Positions 1-8,373 of a stretch of 64,000 bases of DNA are shown piece after piece. A program made the translations under genes and the position numbers. The stretch is from Bermanella sp. WJH001 (GTDB lineage Bacteria > Pseudomonadota > Gammaproteobacteria > Pseudomonadales > Oceanobacteraceae), in NCBI RefSeq assembly GCF_030070105.1, contig NZ_JASJOO010000002.1, positions 248,001 through 312,000 on the forward strand, written 5' to 3'. The notes beneath the pieces were generated by a model. The model was not told where the DNA came from, did no database searches, and saw only the letters and a program-made list of their open reading frames with translations. Position 1 is the first letter of the stretch. Each line of letters opens with the position of its first letter.

Positions 1-559
1 TCACTTAGATATCCTTATTTTTATTAATTAGTAACACGGAAACATAACATTTTAATCGTGCGCGTGCGCGTTTAGACATTGTCAGACAATGCTGTTTTTC
101 GGCCATAAGTATTTGAAGGGAAAGCGGTTTCTTTGAAATCCATTTCAAATCTTGCAGGAAAAACGCGCACGCACGGTGTATTGAAATAACAGGCGCCTGT
201 TATTTCTAAGCACGTGTTTGTATGTGGCTGATTTTGCATGGTTTTTAAATAATCATCCAGTGTAAACGCGCATTTTGTTGAATAAAAAATAGGCTTAAAT
301 CAATCAAAATGTCGGTTTTCAAAAATACACTGTTTATATATCAGGTGGTTTATCATTTGCTGGTCTGAGTGATTAGTTGAGCTGACAGGCTGGGGCGGGC
401 ATTATCCGCCGTGTTGCTGGGTGTTTTGATCATCAGTGTTGAAATATGTTGTTTGGTCGTGCCTAACAGACTTACTCAAGGCAAGGTTGCTGGTTAGTGC
501 TGCACTTCAAATGGAAATCCGGTTACCATAACCCTTTTATTTATTAGTCTGTTTATATT
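1..559. other. Non-coding, palindrome-rich region at window start
   Basis: No convincing coding frame is seen here. The stretch holds several inverted repeats. GCGTGCGCGTTT at 62-73 is matched by its exact complement at 161-172. CATTGTC/GACAATG lie at 77-91. TTTGAAAT/ATTTCAAA lie at 132-149. A perfect 24-bp palindrome (half-site GAAATAACAGGC) lies at 183-206. The remainder up to the gene at 560 shows nothing recognisable. It could be the regulatory region of a gene left of the window, or a structured RNA or element; the sequence does not decide. Confidence 0.6.
183..206. repeat. 24-bp perfect palindrome
   Basis: The half-site GAAATAACAGGC is followed directly by its exact reverse complement, with no spacer. 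Such a symmetric site fits a dimeric DNA-binding protein or a cruciform. There is no T-run after it, so it is not a classical terminator. Confidence 0.75.
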
Positions 560-892
560 ATGTCATTACCTGCTTGCCCAAAATGCCAATCAGAATTTGT
601 TTACCAAGATCAAAACCATTTAATTTGCCCTGAATGTGCGTATGAATGGAATCCGGATGAGCCCGATGCGGATGTCATTGAAATGAAAGATGCCAACGGC
701 ACCTTGTTACAAGAGGGCGATAAGGTGACGTTTGTAAAAGACCTTAAAGTGAAGGGCAGTTCTCAAGTACTTAAAATCGGCACGAAAGCGGTGATAAAAC
801 GCATTGTCGAAGGCAAAGACCATCAACTTGATTGTAAGGTCGATGGCACTGGCGACATGATGGTGACGGCAAAGTTTGTTAAAAAAGCGTAA
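560..892 (+). CDS. yjdM: PhnA/YjdM-family zinc-ribbon protein
   Basis: The 110-residue product has an N-terminal zinc ribbon with two CxxC pairs (Cys6/Cys9 and Cys23/Cys26), followed by a C-terminal SH3-like domain of the PhnA (YjdM) type. The length matches the family. YjdM was historically called an alkylphosphonate-uptake protein, but it is not part of the C-P lyase machinery and its role is unclear. No phosphonate genes lie nearby, so a phosphonate function should not be assumed. The next gene starts 31 nt downstream on the same strand and may be co-transcribed. Confidence 0.85.
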   Translation: MSLPACPKCQSEFVYQDQNHLICPECAYEWNPDEPDADVIEMKDANGTLLQEGDKVTFVKDLKVKGSSQVLKIGTKAVIKRIVEGKDHQLDCKVDGTGDMMVTAKFVKKA

Positions 893-922
893 ACAGCGTG
901 ATTGTTATAAAGCGGAGAGTCT

Positions 923-1462
923 TTGTCTATTTTTGAAGTTGCATTATTCATCACCACTATGTTTGTGCTGCTCTCAATTGTATGGGGGACGGTGACGTTA
1001 GGTATTTCGCCCATGCCCAGTTCATATAAAGCGCGCCAAGCTATGTTGAGTTTGTGTGATGAAACCGGTGATGGGCCCATTTACGAACTAGGCAGCGGCT
1101 GGGGGCATATGTTGGTTGCCTTGGCTAGACGTTACCCCCATCGAAGTATTGTGGGTTATGAAGCCTCTTTATTTCCTTGGCTGGTAAGTGTTGTTTGGCT
1201 GAAGGTGTTGGCTGTACATAATGTGAAAATTTATCGTCAGAATTTTTTGCAGGCTGATCTGAGTGGGGCCAGTGTGGTTGTGTGTTATTTGTTCTCTAAG
1301 GGCATGGCGAGCCTTAAAGTTAAATTAGGTATTGAGAGCGGCGAGCTTAAATATTTGATCAGCCATCACTTTGCATTGCCGTCATTTAAACCTGTTAAAA
1401 CGATTGGGTTAAATGATTTGTATCAAACGCCGGTTTATTTGTACCGCTTTAGTGAGAGTTAA
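923..1462 (+). CDS. Membrane-anchored class I SAM-dependent methyltransferase-like protein
   Basis: The 179-residue product begins with one hydrophobic segment (about residues 4-25), then a Rossmann-type SAM-binding motif I (ELGSGWG, about residue 56) and an acidic residue at the end of strand 2 (GYEAS). The fold is that of class I methyltransferases, but the protein is short and the substrate cannot be read. The start is TTG at 923, preceded by a GGAGAG ribosome-binding site at 914-919; no ATG lies near. It follows the YjdM-like gene closely. Substrate could be a lipid, quinone or protein. Confidence 0.65.
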   Translation: MSIFEVALFITTMFVLLSIVWGTVTLGISPMPSSYKARQAMLSLCDETGDGPIYELGSGWGHMLVALARRYPHRSIVGYEASLFPWLVSVVWLKVLAVHNVKIYRQNFLQADLSGASVVVCYLFSKGMASLKVKLGIESGELKYLISHHFALPSFKPVKTIGLNDLYQTPVYLYRFSES

Positions 1463-1492
1463 TTTTATCACTGTGGTGGCTGTTTTAAGGCA

Positions 1493-1710
1493 GCACTTCG
1501 ACAAGCTCAGTGTGAACGGTTTATTTGTTGGGTTAAGGTAGCACTTCGACAAGCTCAGTGTGAACGGTTTGTTTGTTGCGTTATGCTCAGTGTGACTGTT
1601 TTTTGTTGGGTTAAGGTAGCACTTCGACAAGCTCAGTGTGAACGGTTTATTTGTTGCGTTATGCTCAGTATGACCAGTTTATTTTTGGTGTTAAGCATAG
1701 TGTGAATGGT
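1493..1710. repeat. REP-like repeat array (ACTTCGACAAGCTCAGTGTG family)
   Basis: Three near-identical 30-bp copies, core CACTTCGACAAGCTCAGTG, lie at 1493-1522, 1541-1570 and 1619-1648. Shorter degenerate copies (ATGCTCAGTGTGA-like) lie at about 1582-1600, 1661-1680 and 1693-1710. Copies are separated by a similar TTTGTTG(G/C)GTTA spacer, so core and spacer were amplified together. This motif family is widespread in bacterial intergenic regions. A related copy lies at 54215-54240. Confidence 0.85.
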
Positions 1711-1736
1711 TACCCCTAAGTGTGTTATCTGGGCAC

Positions 1737-1778
1737 AAAAAAAGGCGCATTTAAATAATTAAATGCGCCTTTTTTTTA
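1737..1778. terminator. Bidirectional intrinsic terminator
   Basis: A-run, then GGCGCATTTAA paired with TTAAATGCGCC, then a run of eight T. The A/T symmetry lets it work on both strands. It lies between the converging methyltransferase-like gene and metR. Confidence 0.85.
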
Positions 1779-1795
1779 GCAGAAATTAACCTGTG

Positions 1796-2713
1796 TTATG
1801 CGTGTTTAATGCCTTCAAGGTGTTGATGGCAAACCCGCTGTGCAATGTTTTTAAAGTCTTGAATAAAGGCATTCTCGGCTTGCTCTGCACGTACCGCTGC
1901 ATACAGTGTGCGCCAAACGCCGTGTCGACCGAGTGGTTTATCTACTACAAAACCTTGTTTCACATAATCATGTACGGCCCAGTTAGGTAGGCAGCTGATA
2001 CCGCGACCACTGGCCACCAGTTGCACCATCATCATGGTCAATTCAACTTGGCGTACGCTACCAGGCTCAATGCCGGCTGGGGTTAAAAAGCATTGGAAAA
2101 CATCCAAGCTTGAACAATCAACCGGGTAGGTGATTAGGGTTTCTTTGCTTAAATCGTGTGGTTCGATGACGGGTTTTTGCGTCAGTGCGTGATCCGGTGC
2201 TAATACCAACATGGCTTGGTATTTAAACAAGGGTAGATACTGCACATTTTCGTCGTTTTTAGGGTCGGATGTGACCACTAAATCCAGTTCACCATTTTTA
2301 AGTTTGGCGATGGAGTCAAAGTGAAATCCGCCCAACATATCTAGCTCCACCTCTGGCCAATGGCCTCGGAACTCATTAAGGGTTGGCATGAGCCAGTCGT
2401 AACAACTGTGGCATTCAATGGTGATGTTTAAACGACCTTTGCGCCCTTGGCGGATGCGCGATAGGTCACGTTCACTGGCTTCGATTTGAGGCAATACCGA
2501 TTGCGCCAATTCTAATAGACGCTGACCGGCAGGCGTAAAACGCACGGGTTTGGTTTTGCGATAAAACAGCGGTTGATCTAAGCGGCCTTCTAATTCTTTT
2601 AATTGGTGTGAAAGGGCTGACTGGGTTAAATGAATTTGCGCCGCTGCCTCTACCAGACTACCGGTTTGATCTAGCGCCATTAAGGTTTTTAAGTGTCGAA
2701 GCTCGATATTCAC
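1796..2713 (-). CDS. metR: LysR-family regulator of methionine synthesis, MetR
   Basis: The 305-residue protein has an N-terminal LysR winged helix-turn-helix (about residues 1-60, SLVEAAAQIHLTQSALSHQLKELE) and a C-terminal effector domain. It is divergent from metE, with 144 nt between the chosen start codons, which is the classic metR-metE arrangement. In enterobacteria MetR uses homocysteine as co-effector and activates metE. The intergenic region contains a near-match to the MetR consensus, which supports the name. Length fits MetR. Confidence 0.9.
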   Translation of the reverse strand: MNIELRHLKTLMALDQTGSLVEAAAQIHLTQSALSHQLKELEGRLDQPLFYRKTKPVRFTPAGQRLLELAQSVLPQIEASERDLSRIRQGRKGRLNITIECHSCYDWLMPTLNEFRGHWPEVELDMLGGFHFDSIAKLKNGELDLVVTSDPKNDENVQYLPLFKYQAMLVLAPDHALTQKPVIEPHDLSKETLITYPVDCSSLDVFQCFLTPAGIEPGSVRQVELTMMMVQLVASGRGISCLPNWAVHDYVKQGFVVDKPLGRHGVWRTLYAAVRAEQAENAFIQDFKNIAQRVCHQHLEGIKHA

Positions 2714-2768
2714 GTGGGGCCTCAGCGAAAAGTATTAGATGCTAATTAAAGTACCATTATTAGAATTA

Positions 2769-2803
2769 TTCAACAATTATTTGAAAATAATGAGTTTGAT
2801 TCA
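2769..2803. promoter_or_regulatory. Putative MetR binding sites in the metR/metE intergenic region
   Basis: The MetR consensus is TGAA-N5-TTCA. TGAGTTTGATTCA at 2791-2803 matches it with one mismatch. A second dyad, TTCAA-N7-TTGAA, lies at 2769-2785. Both sit between the divergent genes, where an activator of metE and autoregulator would bind. This is inferred from pattern only. Confidence 0.5.
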
Positions 2804-2857
2804 ATTTGTTTTGCTGTGCATTCTGTATTAGTAAATTTCACCCATAGGAATAATAAC

Positions 2858-5173
2858 GTGAATAATATTAATGTTAATGCTCGACACAATATATCGACCC
2901 ATGTGCTTGGTTACCCACGTATGGGCGCGCAGCGTCAGCTTAAGTGGGCCCTTGAGGATTATTGGAAAGGGCAGCTAACTCAAGATCAGCTGTTAAACGA
3001 AGCGGCTAATATTCGCCAAAGCCATTGGCAAATACAACTGGATGCCGGCTTAGACTTTATAACGGCTGGTGACTTTGCGCTTTACGATCATGTGTTAAAC
3101 CACTCGTATATGTTTGGTGTGGTACCTGAGCGTTTTGCATCCGCTGAGTCTGGTTGGCAGTGGGACACTTATTTTCGTATGGCCCGTGGTCGCAGTGCTC
3201 AAGGGGACGATTGTGCCGCCTGCGAAATGACCAAATGGTTTGATACCAATTACCATTACTTGGTACCAGAATTCACTGAGCAGCAAACGTTTTCATTAAA
3301 TGCCGATGTTTGGTTAGAAGAGATTAAGCAGGCGCAAGCATTAACCCCAAATGTGAAAGCGGTATTGCTTGGGCCGCTGACCTATCTTTGGTTAGGTAAA
3401 ACCCAAAACAATGGTGATGCCATTGATTTATTGCCGCAATTGTTAAATGTGTACAGTGAATTACTGCATAAAGTCAGCGAATTGGGCATTGAGTGGTTGC
3501 AGTTGGATGAACCGATTTTAGGGTTAGATTTACCGCAACACTGGAAACAAGGATTTGAGCTTGCCTATAACCAACTTAAAAGCTCGCCCCTTAAAATATT
3601 GTTGGCCACGTATTTTTCTGAATTAGACGATAACTTAACCCTTGCATGTCAGTTACCGGTGGCGGGGTTACATATTGATGGCATTAACGGCAAACACGAT
3701 TTACCAAATGTGCTCGATCGTCTGCCCCCTTATAAAGTGTTGTCTTTGGGGTTAATTAATGGCCGTAATATTTGGAAAGCGGATGTTGACGCTATTTTAC
3801 CCGTGATTAACGATTTTTATTCCACATTGGGTGATCGCCTTTGGCTGGCGAGCAGTTGCTCGTTATTACATGTGCCAGAAGATTTAGATCAAGAAGTGAA
3901 TTTGGTGCCACAAGTTAAAGCCCAGTTTGCATTTGCAAAACAAAAATGTGCTGAGGTTTCTGCATTACCTGCTCAGTTGGCGGCGCAGCTGCAAGGGGAC
4001 AAACATGTTTTAACTCAAAACCCGATTAAGCAAACAACAAAACCGTTAGATGCAATTGGTGCTGAATTAAAACAACAAATTGCACAATTAACCTCAAGCT
4101 CGTTTGCCCGTGCCAATACCTTTGCCACACGTAAAACCATTCAACAGCAGCAATTTAATTTGCCCTTGTTTGCCACCACTACCATTGGATCGTTTCCGCA
4201 AACCAAAGAAATCCGCCAAGCTCGTTTAGGCTTTAAGCAAGGCAGTATTTCGCAACAGGTTTACGAAACAATCATGTCTGAAGAAATTCAGCATGCGGTA
4301 AAAGAGCAAGAAAATATCGGCCTTGATGTGTTGGTGCATGGAGAAGCAGAGCGTAACGACATGGTGGAATATTTTGGTCAGCAACTTGAAGGTTATGTAT
4401 TTACCGACTTTGGTTGGGTACAAAGTTATGGTTCTCGCTGTGTGAAACCGCCCATTATTGCCAGTGATGTGTATCGCCCGCAGGCTATGACGGTGCGCTG
4501 GAGCCAGTACGCACAAAGCCTGACACAAAAACCCATGAAGGGCATGTTAACTGGGCCCATCACCATGTTGTGCTGGTCGTTTACTCGTGAAGATATTTCG
4601 CTAAAAGAGCAGGCTTTTCAATTAGCGCTGGCGTTGGCGGATGAAGTGTTAGATCTAGAAAAAGCCGGTATTAATATGATTCAGGTGGATGAACCTGCGC
4701 TACGTGAAGGCTTACCGTTGCGCCAGCGTGATTGGCAGGCATATTTACGCTGGGCGGTGGATGCGTTTCGTTTGTCAGTGGCGCGTGTGCAAGACAGTAC
4801 ACAAATCCATACACACATGTGTTATGCCGAATTTAATGACATTATTGAAGCCATAGCCGAGCTTGATGCGGATGTGATTACCATTGAAACCAGCCGCTCG
4901 AATATGGAGCTATTGCAAGCGTTTGAAGACTTTAAATACCCCAATGATATTGGTCCAGGTGTCTATGATATTCACAGCCCCATTGTGCCGACTCAGCAGT
5001 GGATGGCACAGCTACTACAAAAAGCGGCCCAAGCCATTGCACCAGAGCAATTATGGGTGAACCCAGATTGTGGGTTGAAAACCCGTGCATGGCCAGAAAC
5101 CCATGAAGCACTTACCTTGATGGTAAAAGCGGCAAAACAATTGCGTGAACAATACGCACACGTTAACGCTTAA
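2858..5173 (+). CDS. metE: Cobalamin-independent methionine synthase, MetE
   Basis: MetE transfers a methyl group from 5-methyltetrahydropteroyl-triglutamate to homocysteine in the cytoplasm. Both halves of the duplicated barrel are present (LGYPRMG near the N-terminus, TTIGSFPQT at mid-length). The zinc ligands of the C-terminal barrel are visible: His and Cys in HTHMCYAEF, Glu in TIETSRSN and Cys in NPDCGLKTRAW. I chose the GTG at 2858, behind AGGAA at 2846-2850, giving 771 residues. An upstream GTG at 2816 would add 14 residues, but family N-termini begin close to LGYPR. Likely controlled by the divergent MetR. Confidence 0.95.
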   Translation: MNNINVNARHNISTHVLGYPRMGAQRQLKWALEDYWKGQLTQDQLLNEAANIRQSHWQIQLDAGLDFITAGDFALYDHVLNHSYMFGVVPERFASAESGWQWDTYFRMARGRSAQGDDCAACEMTKWFDTNYHYLVPEFTEQQTFSLNADVWLEEIKQAQALTPNVKAVLLGPLTYLWLGKTQNNGDAIDLLPQLLNVYSELLHKVSELGIEWLQLDEPILGLDLPQHWKQGFELAYNQLKSSPLKILLATYFSELDDNLTLACQLPVAGLHIDGINGKHDLPNVLDRLPPYKVLSLGLINGRNIWKADVDAILPVINDFYSTLGDRLWLASSCSLLHVPEDLDQEVNLVPQVKAQFAFAKQKCAEVSALPAQLAAQLQGDKHVLTQNPIKQTTKPLDAIGAELKQQIAQLTSSSFARANTFATRKTIQQQQFNLPLFATTTIGSFPQTKEIRQARLGFKQGSISQQVYETIMSEEIQHAVKEQENIGLDVLVHGEAERNDMVEYFGQQLEGYVFTDFGWVQSYGSRCVKPPIIASDVYRPQAMTVRWSQYAQSLTQKPMKGMLTGPITMLCWSFTREDISLKEQAFQLALALADEVLDLEKAGINMIQVDEPALREGLPLRQRDWQAYLRWAVDAFRLSVARVQDSTQIHTHMCYAEFNDIIEAIAELDADVITIETSRSNMELLQAFEDFKYPNDIGPGVYDIHSPIVPTQQWMAQLLQKAAQAIAPEQLWVNPDCGLKTRAWPETHEALTLMVKAAKQLREQYAHVNA

Positions 5174-5188
5174 CCCCTTGTTTGTTCA

Positions 5189-5221
5189 ATCACTCAGGCC
5201 TGTATTTGGCTTGGGTGATTG
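5189..5221 (+). terminator. Possible weak terminator after metE
   Basis: AATCACTCAGGCC can pair with GGCTTGGGTGATT through two G-U pairs around a 7-nt loop. No clear T-run follows, so termination is uncertain. Confidence 0.35.
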
Positions 5222-5327
5222 ACCCTCTACTGCAACACACCCTTGCAATAAAGCCCCTCAACTAGGCACGATTTTCCTTATTAGTTAGCGTACAATGCAG
5301 GGCTTTATACATGTGTAAGTTGCCAAT

Positions 5328-7175
5328 ATGTTTTCTTTTTTCGAAAAGCTGATTAATCCGTTTCCATCGCAAGACCCCCAACAGCCTCCCAATACTCTTT
5401 GGGCATTTTGTCGCCACTATACGCAAGGCATGGCGTTACCTTTAATCGCCATGGCGGTACTAACCGCTGTGTTGGCCATGTTTGAGGTGTACCTGTTTGG
5501 TTTTATGGGGCAGCTTGTTGATTGGTTGGTCGATAAAGATCCGCAAACCTTATGGCATGAGCAAAGTACTACCTTATATCTACTGGGCTTTATGCTCATT
5601 ATTGGTATGCCGGTTTTGGTGGCGCTGCATTCAATGGTAATTCACCAAGCATTAATGGGGAATTTCCCCATGTCGATTCGTTGGATGGCCCACCGTTATT
5701 TATTAAAACAAAGTATGAGTTTTTACCAAGACGAATTTGCTGGGCGTATTGCCACCAAGGTTATGCAAACGTCATTGGCCGTTCGTGAAAGCGTGATGAA
5801 GATGCTAAACGTAATGGTCTATATTTTGGTTTATTTTATTTCGATGTTGGCCGTGATCGCACAAGCCGATTGGCGTTTGATCTTGCCTGTGTTGGGTTGG
5901 TTGGTTTTGTACATCATTGCCCAGGTAATTTTTATTCCCAAATTAAAAAACATTGCCACCGAACAAGCCAATGCGCGCAGTGATATGACAGGGCGCATTG
6001 TTGATAGTTATACCAATATCAGCACAGTGAAATTGTTCAGCCACTCAAAGCGTGAAAGCGATTATGCAAAAGAAGGCATGGATGGCTTTTTAAAAACAGT
6101 ACATAGCCAAATGCGTTTGGCAGTGGGTTTAAACGTTAGTGTGCACACGATTAATTATCTATTGGTTTTTGGTATTGGTGCATTGGGTTTATACCTTTGG
6201 AGCCTGCAACAAATTACCGTAGGTGCCATTGCGGTAGGGGTGAGTTTGGCTCTGCGACTAAATGGCATGGCTCAATGGATTATGTGGGAAGTGAGCAGCT
6301 TATTTGAAAACATAGGTACTGTGGTTGATGGCATGCAAACCCTGTCAAAACCACAAGATGTACAAGATGTGAGTACAGCAAAAGCATTGGCTGTTAATAA
6401 AGGTGCCATTGATTTTAATAACGTTGCCTTTTTCTACGATGAAAAACACGAAAACGGCATCACACAACGCAAGGTGTTTGAGCAATTGCAGCTGAATATT
6501 AAACCCGGTGAAAAAGTGGGTTTAGTAGGGCGCAGTGGTGCCGGTAAGTCTACCTTGGTGAATTTGTTATTGCGTTTTTATGATGTGCAAGGGGGCGAAA
6601 TTTGTGTCGATGGGCAAAATATTTCAAATGTTCAGCAAGAAACCCTTCGCGCCAAAATTGGTATGGTGACACAGGATACGTCATTACTGCACCGCAGTGT
6701 GCGTGACAATATTTTATATGGTCATCCGTCGGCTACCGAAGAAGACGTTATTGCTGCTGCTAAAAAAGCCAAAGCCTATGACTTTATTCAGCAGTTAACA
6801 GACCCATTTGGAAATAAAGGCTTTGATGCGCAAGTGGGTGAGCGCGGTGTTAAACTAAGTGGTGGTCAGCGCCAGCGTATTGCGATTGCACGTGTATTAT
6901 TAAAAGACGCGCCAATTTTAATTTTAGATGAAGCAACGTCGGCGTTAGACAGTGAAGTAGAAGCGGCGATTCAGCATAGCTTAAATGTTTTAATGGAAGA
7001 CAAAACCGTGATTGCCATTGCGCACCGTTTATCAACCATTGCGGCTATGGATCGTTTAGTAATATTAGATGAAGGCCGTATTGTTGAGCAGGGCACCCAC
7101 CAAGAATTAGTAAATAGCGGTGGTATTTATAGCCAGCTGTGGGCGCACCAAACTGGCGGTTTTATTGGTGAATAA
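5328..7175 (+). CDS. ABC exporter half-transporter (fused membrane and ATPase domains)
   Basis: The 615-residue protein has about six membrane segments in residues 30-320 and a C-terminal ATPase. Walker A (GRSGAGKST, about residue 401), the signature LSGGQRQRI (about residue 510), Walker B (ILILDEATSALD) and the H-loop (AHRLST) are all intact. This architecture acts as a homodimeric or heterodimeric exporter in the inner membrane. The substrate cannot be told from sequence: MsbA-like lipid export, peptide export and drug export all remain possible. It stands alone between metE and a GlxA-type regulator. Confidence 0.85.
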   Translation: MFSFFEKLINPFPSQDPQQPPNTLWAFCRHYTQGMALPLIAMAVLTAVLAMFEVYLFGFMGQLVDWLVDKDPQTLWHEQSTTLYLLGFMLIIGMPVLVALHSMVIHQALMGNFPMSIRWMAHRYLLKQSMSFYQDEFAGRIATKVMQTSLAVRESVMKMLNVMVYILVYFISMLAVIAQADWRLILPVLGWLVLYIIAQVIFIPKLKNIATEQANARSDMTGRIVDSYTNISTVKLFSHSKRESDYAKEGMDGFLKTVHSQMRLAVGLNVSVHTINYLLVFGIGALGLYLWSLQQITVGAIAVGVSLALRLNGMAQWIMWEVSSLFENIGTVVDGMQTLSKPQDVQDVSTAKALAVNKGAIDFNNVAFFYDEKHENGITQRKVFEQLQLNIKPGEKVGLVGRSGAGKSTLVNLLLRFYDVQGGEICVDGQNISNVQQETLRAKIGMVTQDTSLLHRSVRDNILYGHPSATEEDVIAAAKKAKAYDFIQQLTDPFGNKGFDAQVGERGVKLSGGQRQRIAIARVLLKDAPILILDEATSALDSEVEAAIQHSLNVLMEDKTVIAIAHRLSTIAAMDRLVILDEGRIVEQGTHQELVNSGGIYSQLWAHQTGGFIGE

Positions 7176-7207
7176 TTTAATATAAATACATCCGCTTTAA
7201 GGCAAGT

Positions 7208-7258
7208 AATCCTCTGATTTTTCAAACAACCAGCTTGGTGAGAGTCAGGGGATTTTTA
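7208..7258 (+). terminator. Intrinsic terminator after the ABC exporter
   Basis: AATCCTCTGA pairs with TCAGGGGATT through G-U pairs, and TTT follows the 3' arm. The loop is about 27 nt, longer than ideal. Confidence 0.5.
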
Positions 7259-7292
7259 TGCTCGCAGAGAATGCCGTTAAAGAATCGCAGAG

Positions 7293-8270
7293 TTATCTGC
7301 GACTAAAACGTGAACGATATTCGCTAGGTGTTACCCCTGTTTTACTCTTAAATAACCGTCTGAATGAACTGGCATCTTCGTAGCCAACTTTATTCATGAT
7401 GGTTTCAATTTGCATCTCACTTTCTTCTAGTAATTTTTGTGCCCCTTCTATTCTTAATCCCTGGATATAAGCATTGGGTGGCATGTCTAATGATTGATTA
7501 AAGCGCCGGATTAAAGTGCGCTTTGAAACGCTAAAACGTTCAGCCAGCTCATCAATTGAAATGTTTTTGGCATAATTAAGATTTAACCAATTTTGAACGT
7601 CTTTAATTAAGGTGTCTTTATGGGGTTTGGCTAATCCCATTAGTGAATAGGATAACTGGCTGTCTCGACGGTAATCAATTACAAACGCCTTTGCGGTTTG
7701 TATAGCAATTTCAAATCCCACAAAACGCTCGATCATATGAAGGCCTAAATCAAACCAAGCAAGGCCACCGCCTGCGCAATAGATATGCTCATCACGGGTT
7801 AGCATAAACTCGGCGGTGAGATTGACCTTAGGGTATTGCTTTTTAAATTGATCTTTAAAGCCCCAGTGCGTGGTGGCTTGTTTGCCATTTAATATGCCTG
7901 CATGGGCTAATAAAAAATTGCCGGTGCAGTTGCCCGCTAAAATCCAGCGTTTTGTATTGGCTGTTTGGATAAGCTCAATCAATGCTGGGTTATTAGCTAA
8001 AACATGCTCAATTGGGCCGCCAATAGTGGGAATAATTAAGGCGTCAGCTTGTTTGATTTCATCAAAACTTACATGGGCACCAAGGTTAATACCGTTGATA
8101 CAACGAATGGGTTCACCATTGGCACTTGCAATCTGCACATTAAAGATTGGGGTCGGCTGGGTGCTTTGTATGCGGTTCCATGTGACACCAGCCAAAGCAA
8201 ATAGGTCTAAAACCCCCGTTATAGCGGAGGCGAGAGCTTGGTCGAAGCCTAAAATGTAAATATTTTTCAT
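7293..8270 (-). CDS. GlxA-type AraC-family regulator with DJ-1/PfpI domain
   Basis: The N-terminal two-thirds is a DJ-1/PfpI-like amidase-fold sensor domain (IYILGFDQALASAITG, then TIGGPIEH and AGNCTG). The last ~100 residues carry two AraC helix-turn-helix motifs (SIDELAERFSVSKRTLIRRF). The family senses small molecules through the inactive amidase domain. I chose ATG at 8270; a GTG at 8315 would add 15 residues, and neither has a clear Shine-Dalgarno. It is divergent from the acyl-CoA dehydrogenase at 8374, with about 100 nt between them, so regulation of those fatty-acid genes is a reasonable guess. Confidence 0.85.
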   Translation of the reverse strand: MKNIYILGFDQALASAITGVLDLFALAGVTWNRIQSTQPTPIFNVQIASANGEPIRCINGINLGAHVSFDEIKQADALIIPTIGGPIEHVLANNPALIELIQTANTKRWILAGNCTGNFLLAHAGILNGKQATTHWGFKDQFKKQYPKVNLTAEFMLTRDEHIYCAGGGLAWFDLGLHMIERFVGFEIAIQTAKAFVIDYRRDSQLSYSLMGLAKPHKDTLIKDVQNWLNLNYAKNISIDELAERFSVSKRTLIRRFNQSLDMPPNAYIQGLRIEGAQKLLEESEMQIETIMNKVGYEDASSFRRLFKSKTGVTPSEYRSRFSRR

Positions 8271-8373
8271 AATGGCACAAATAGCTTTATTTGTGGCTAT
8301 ATTGACAATTATCACCTCAGGTTACAAGGCAGATACTGGTTGTATGTGAACGAATGCCTATGAAGGAGCTTCC

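Noticed and set aside
1409-1630. Minus-strand ORF with repeated LSLSK and CYLNPT peptides
   Set aside because: It is the translation of the REP-like array; the peptide repeats follow the DNA repeats and there is no ribosome-binding site.
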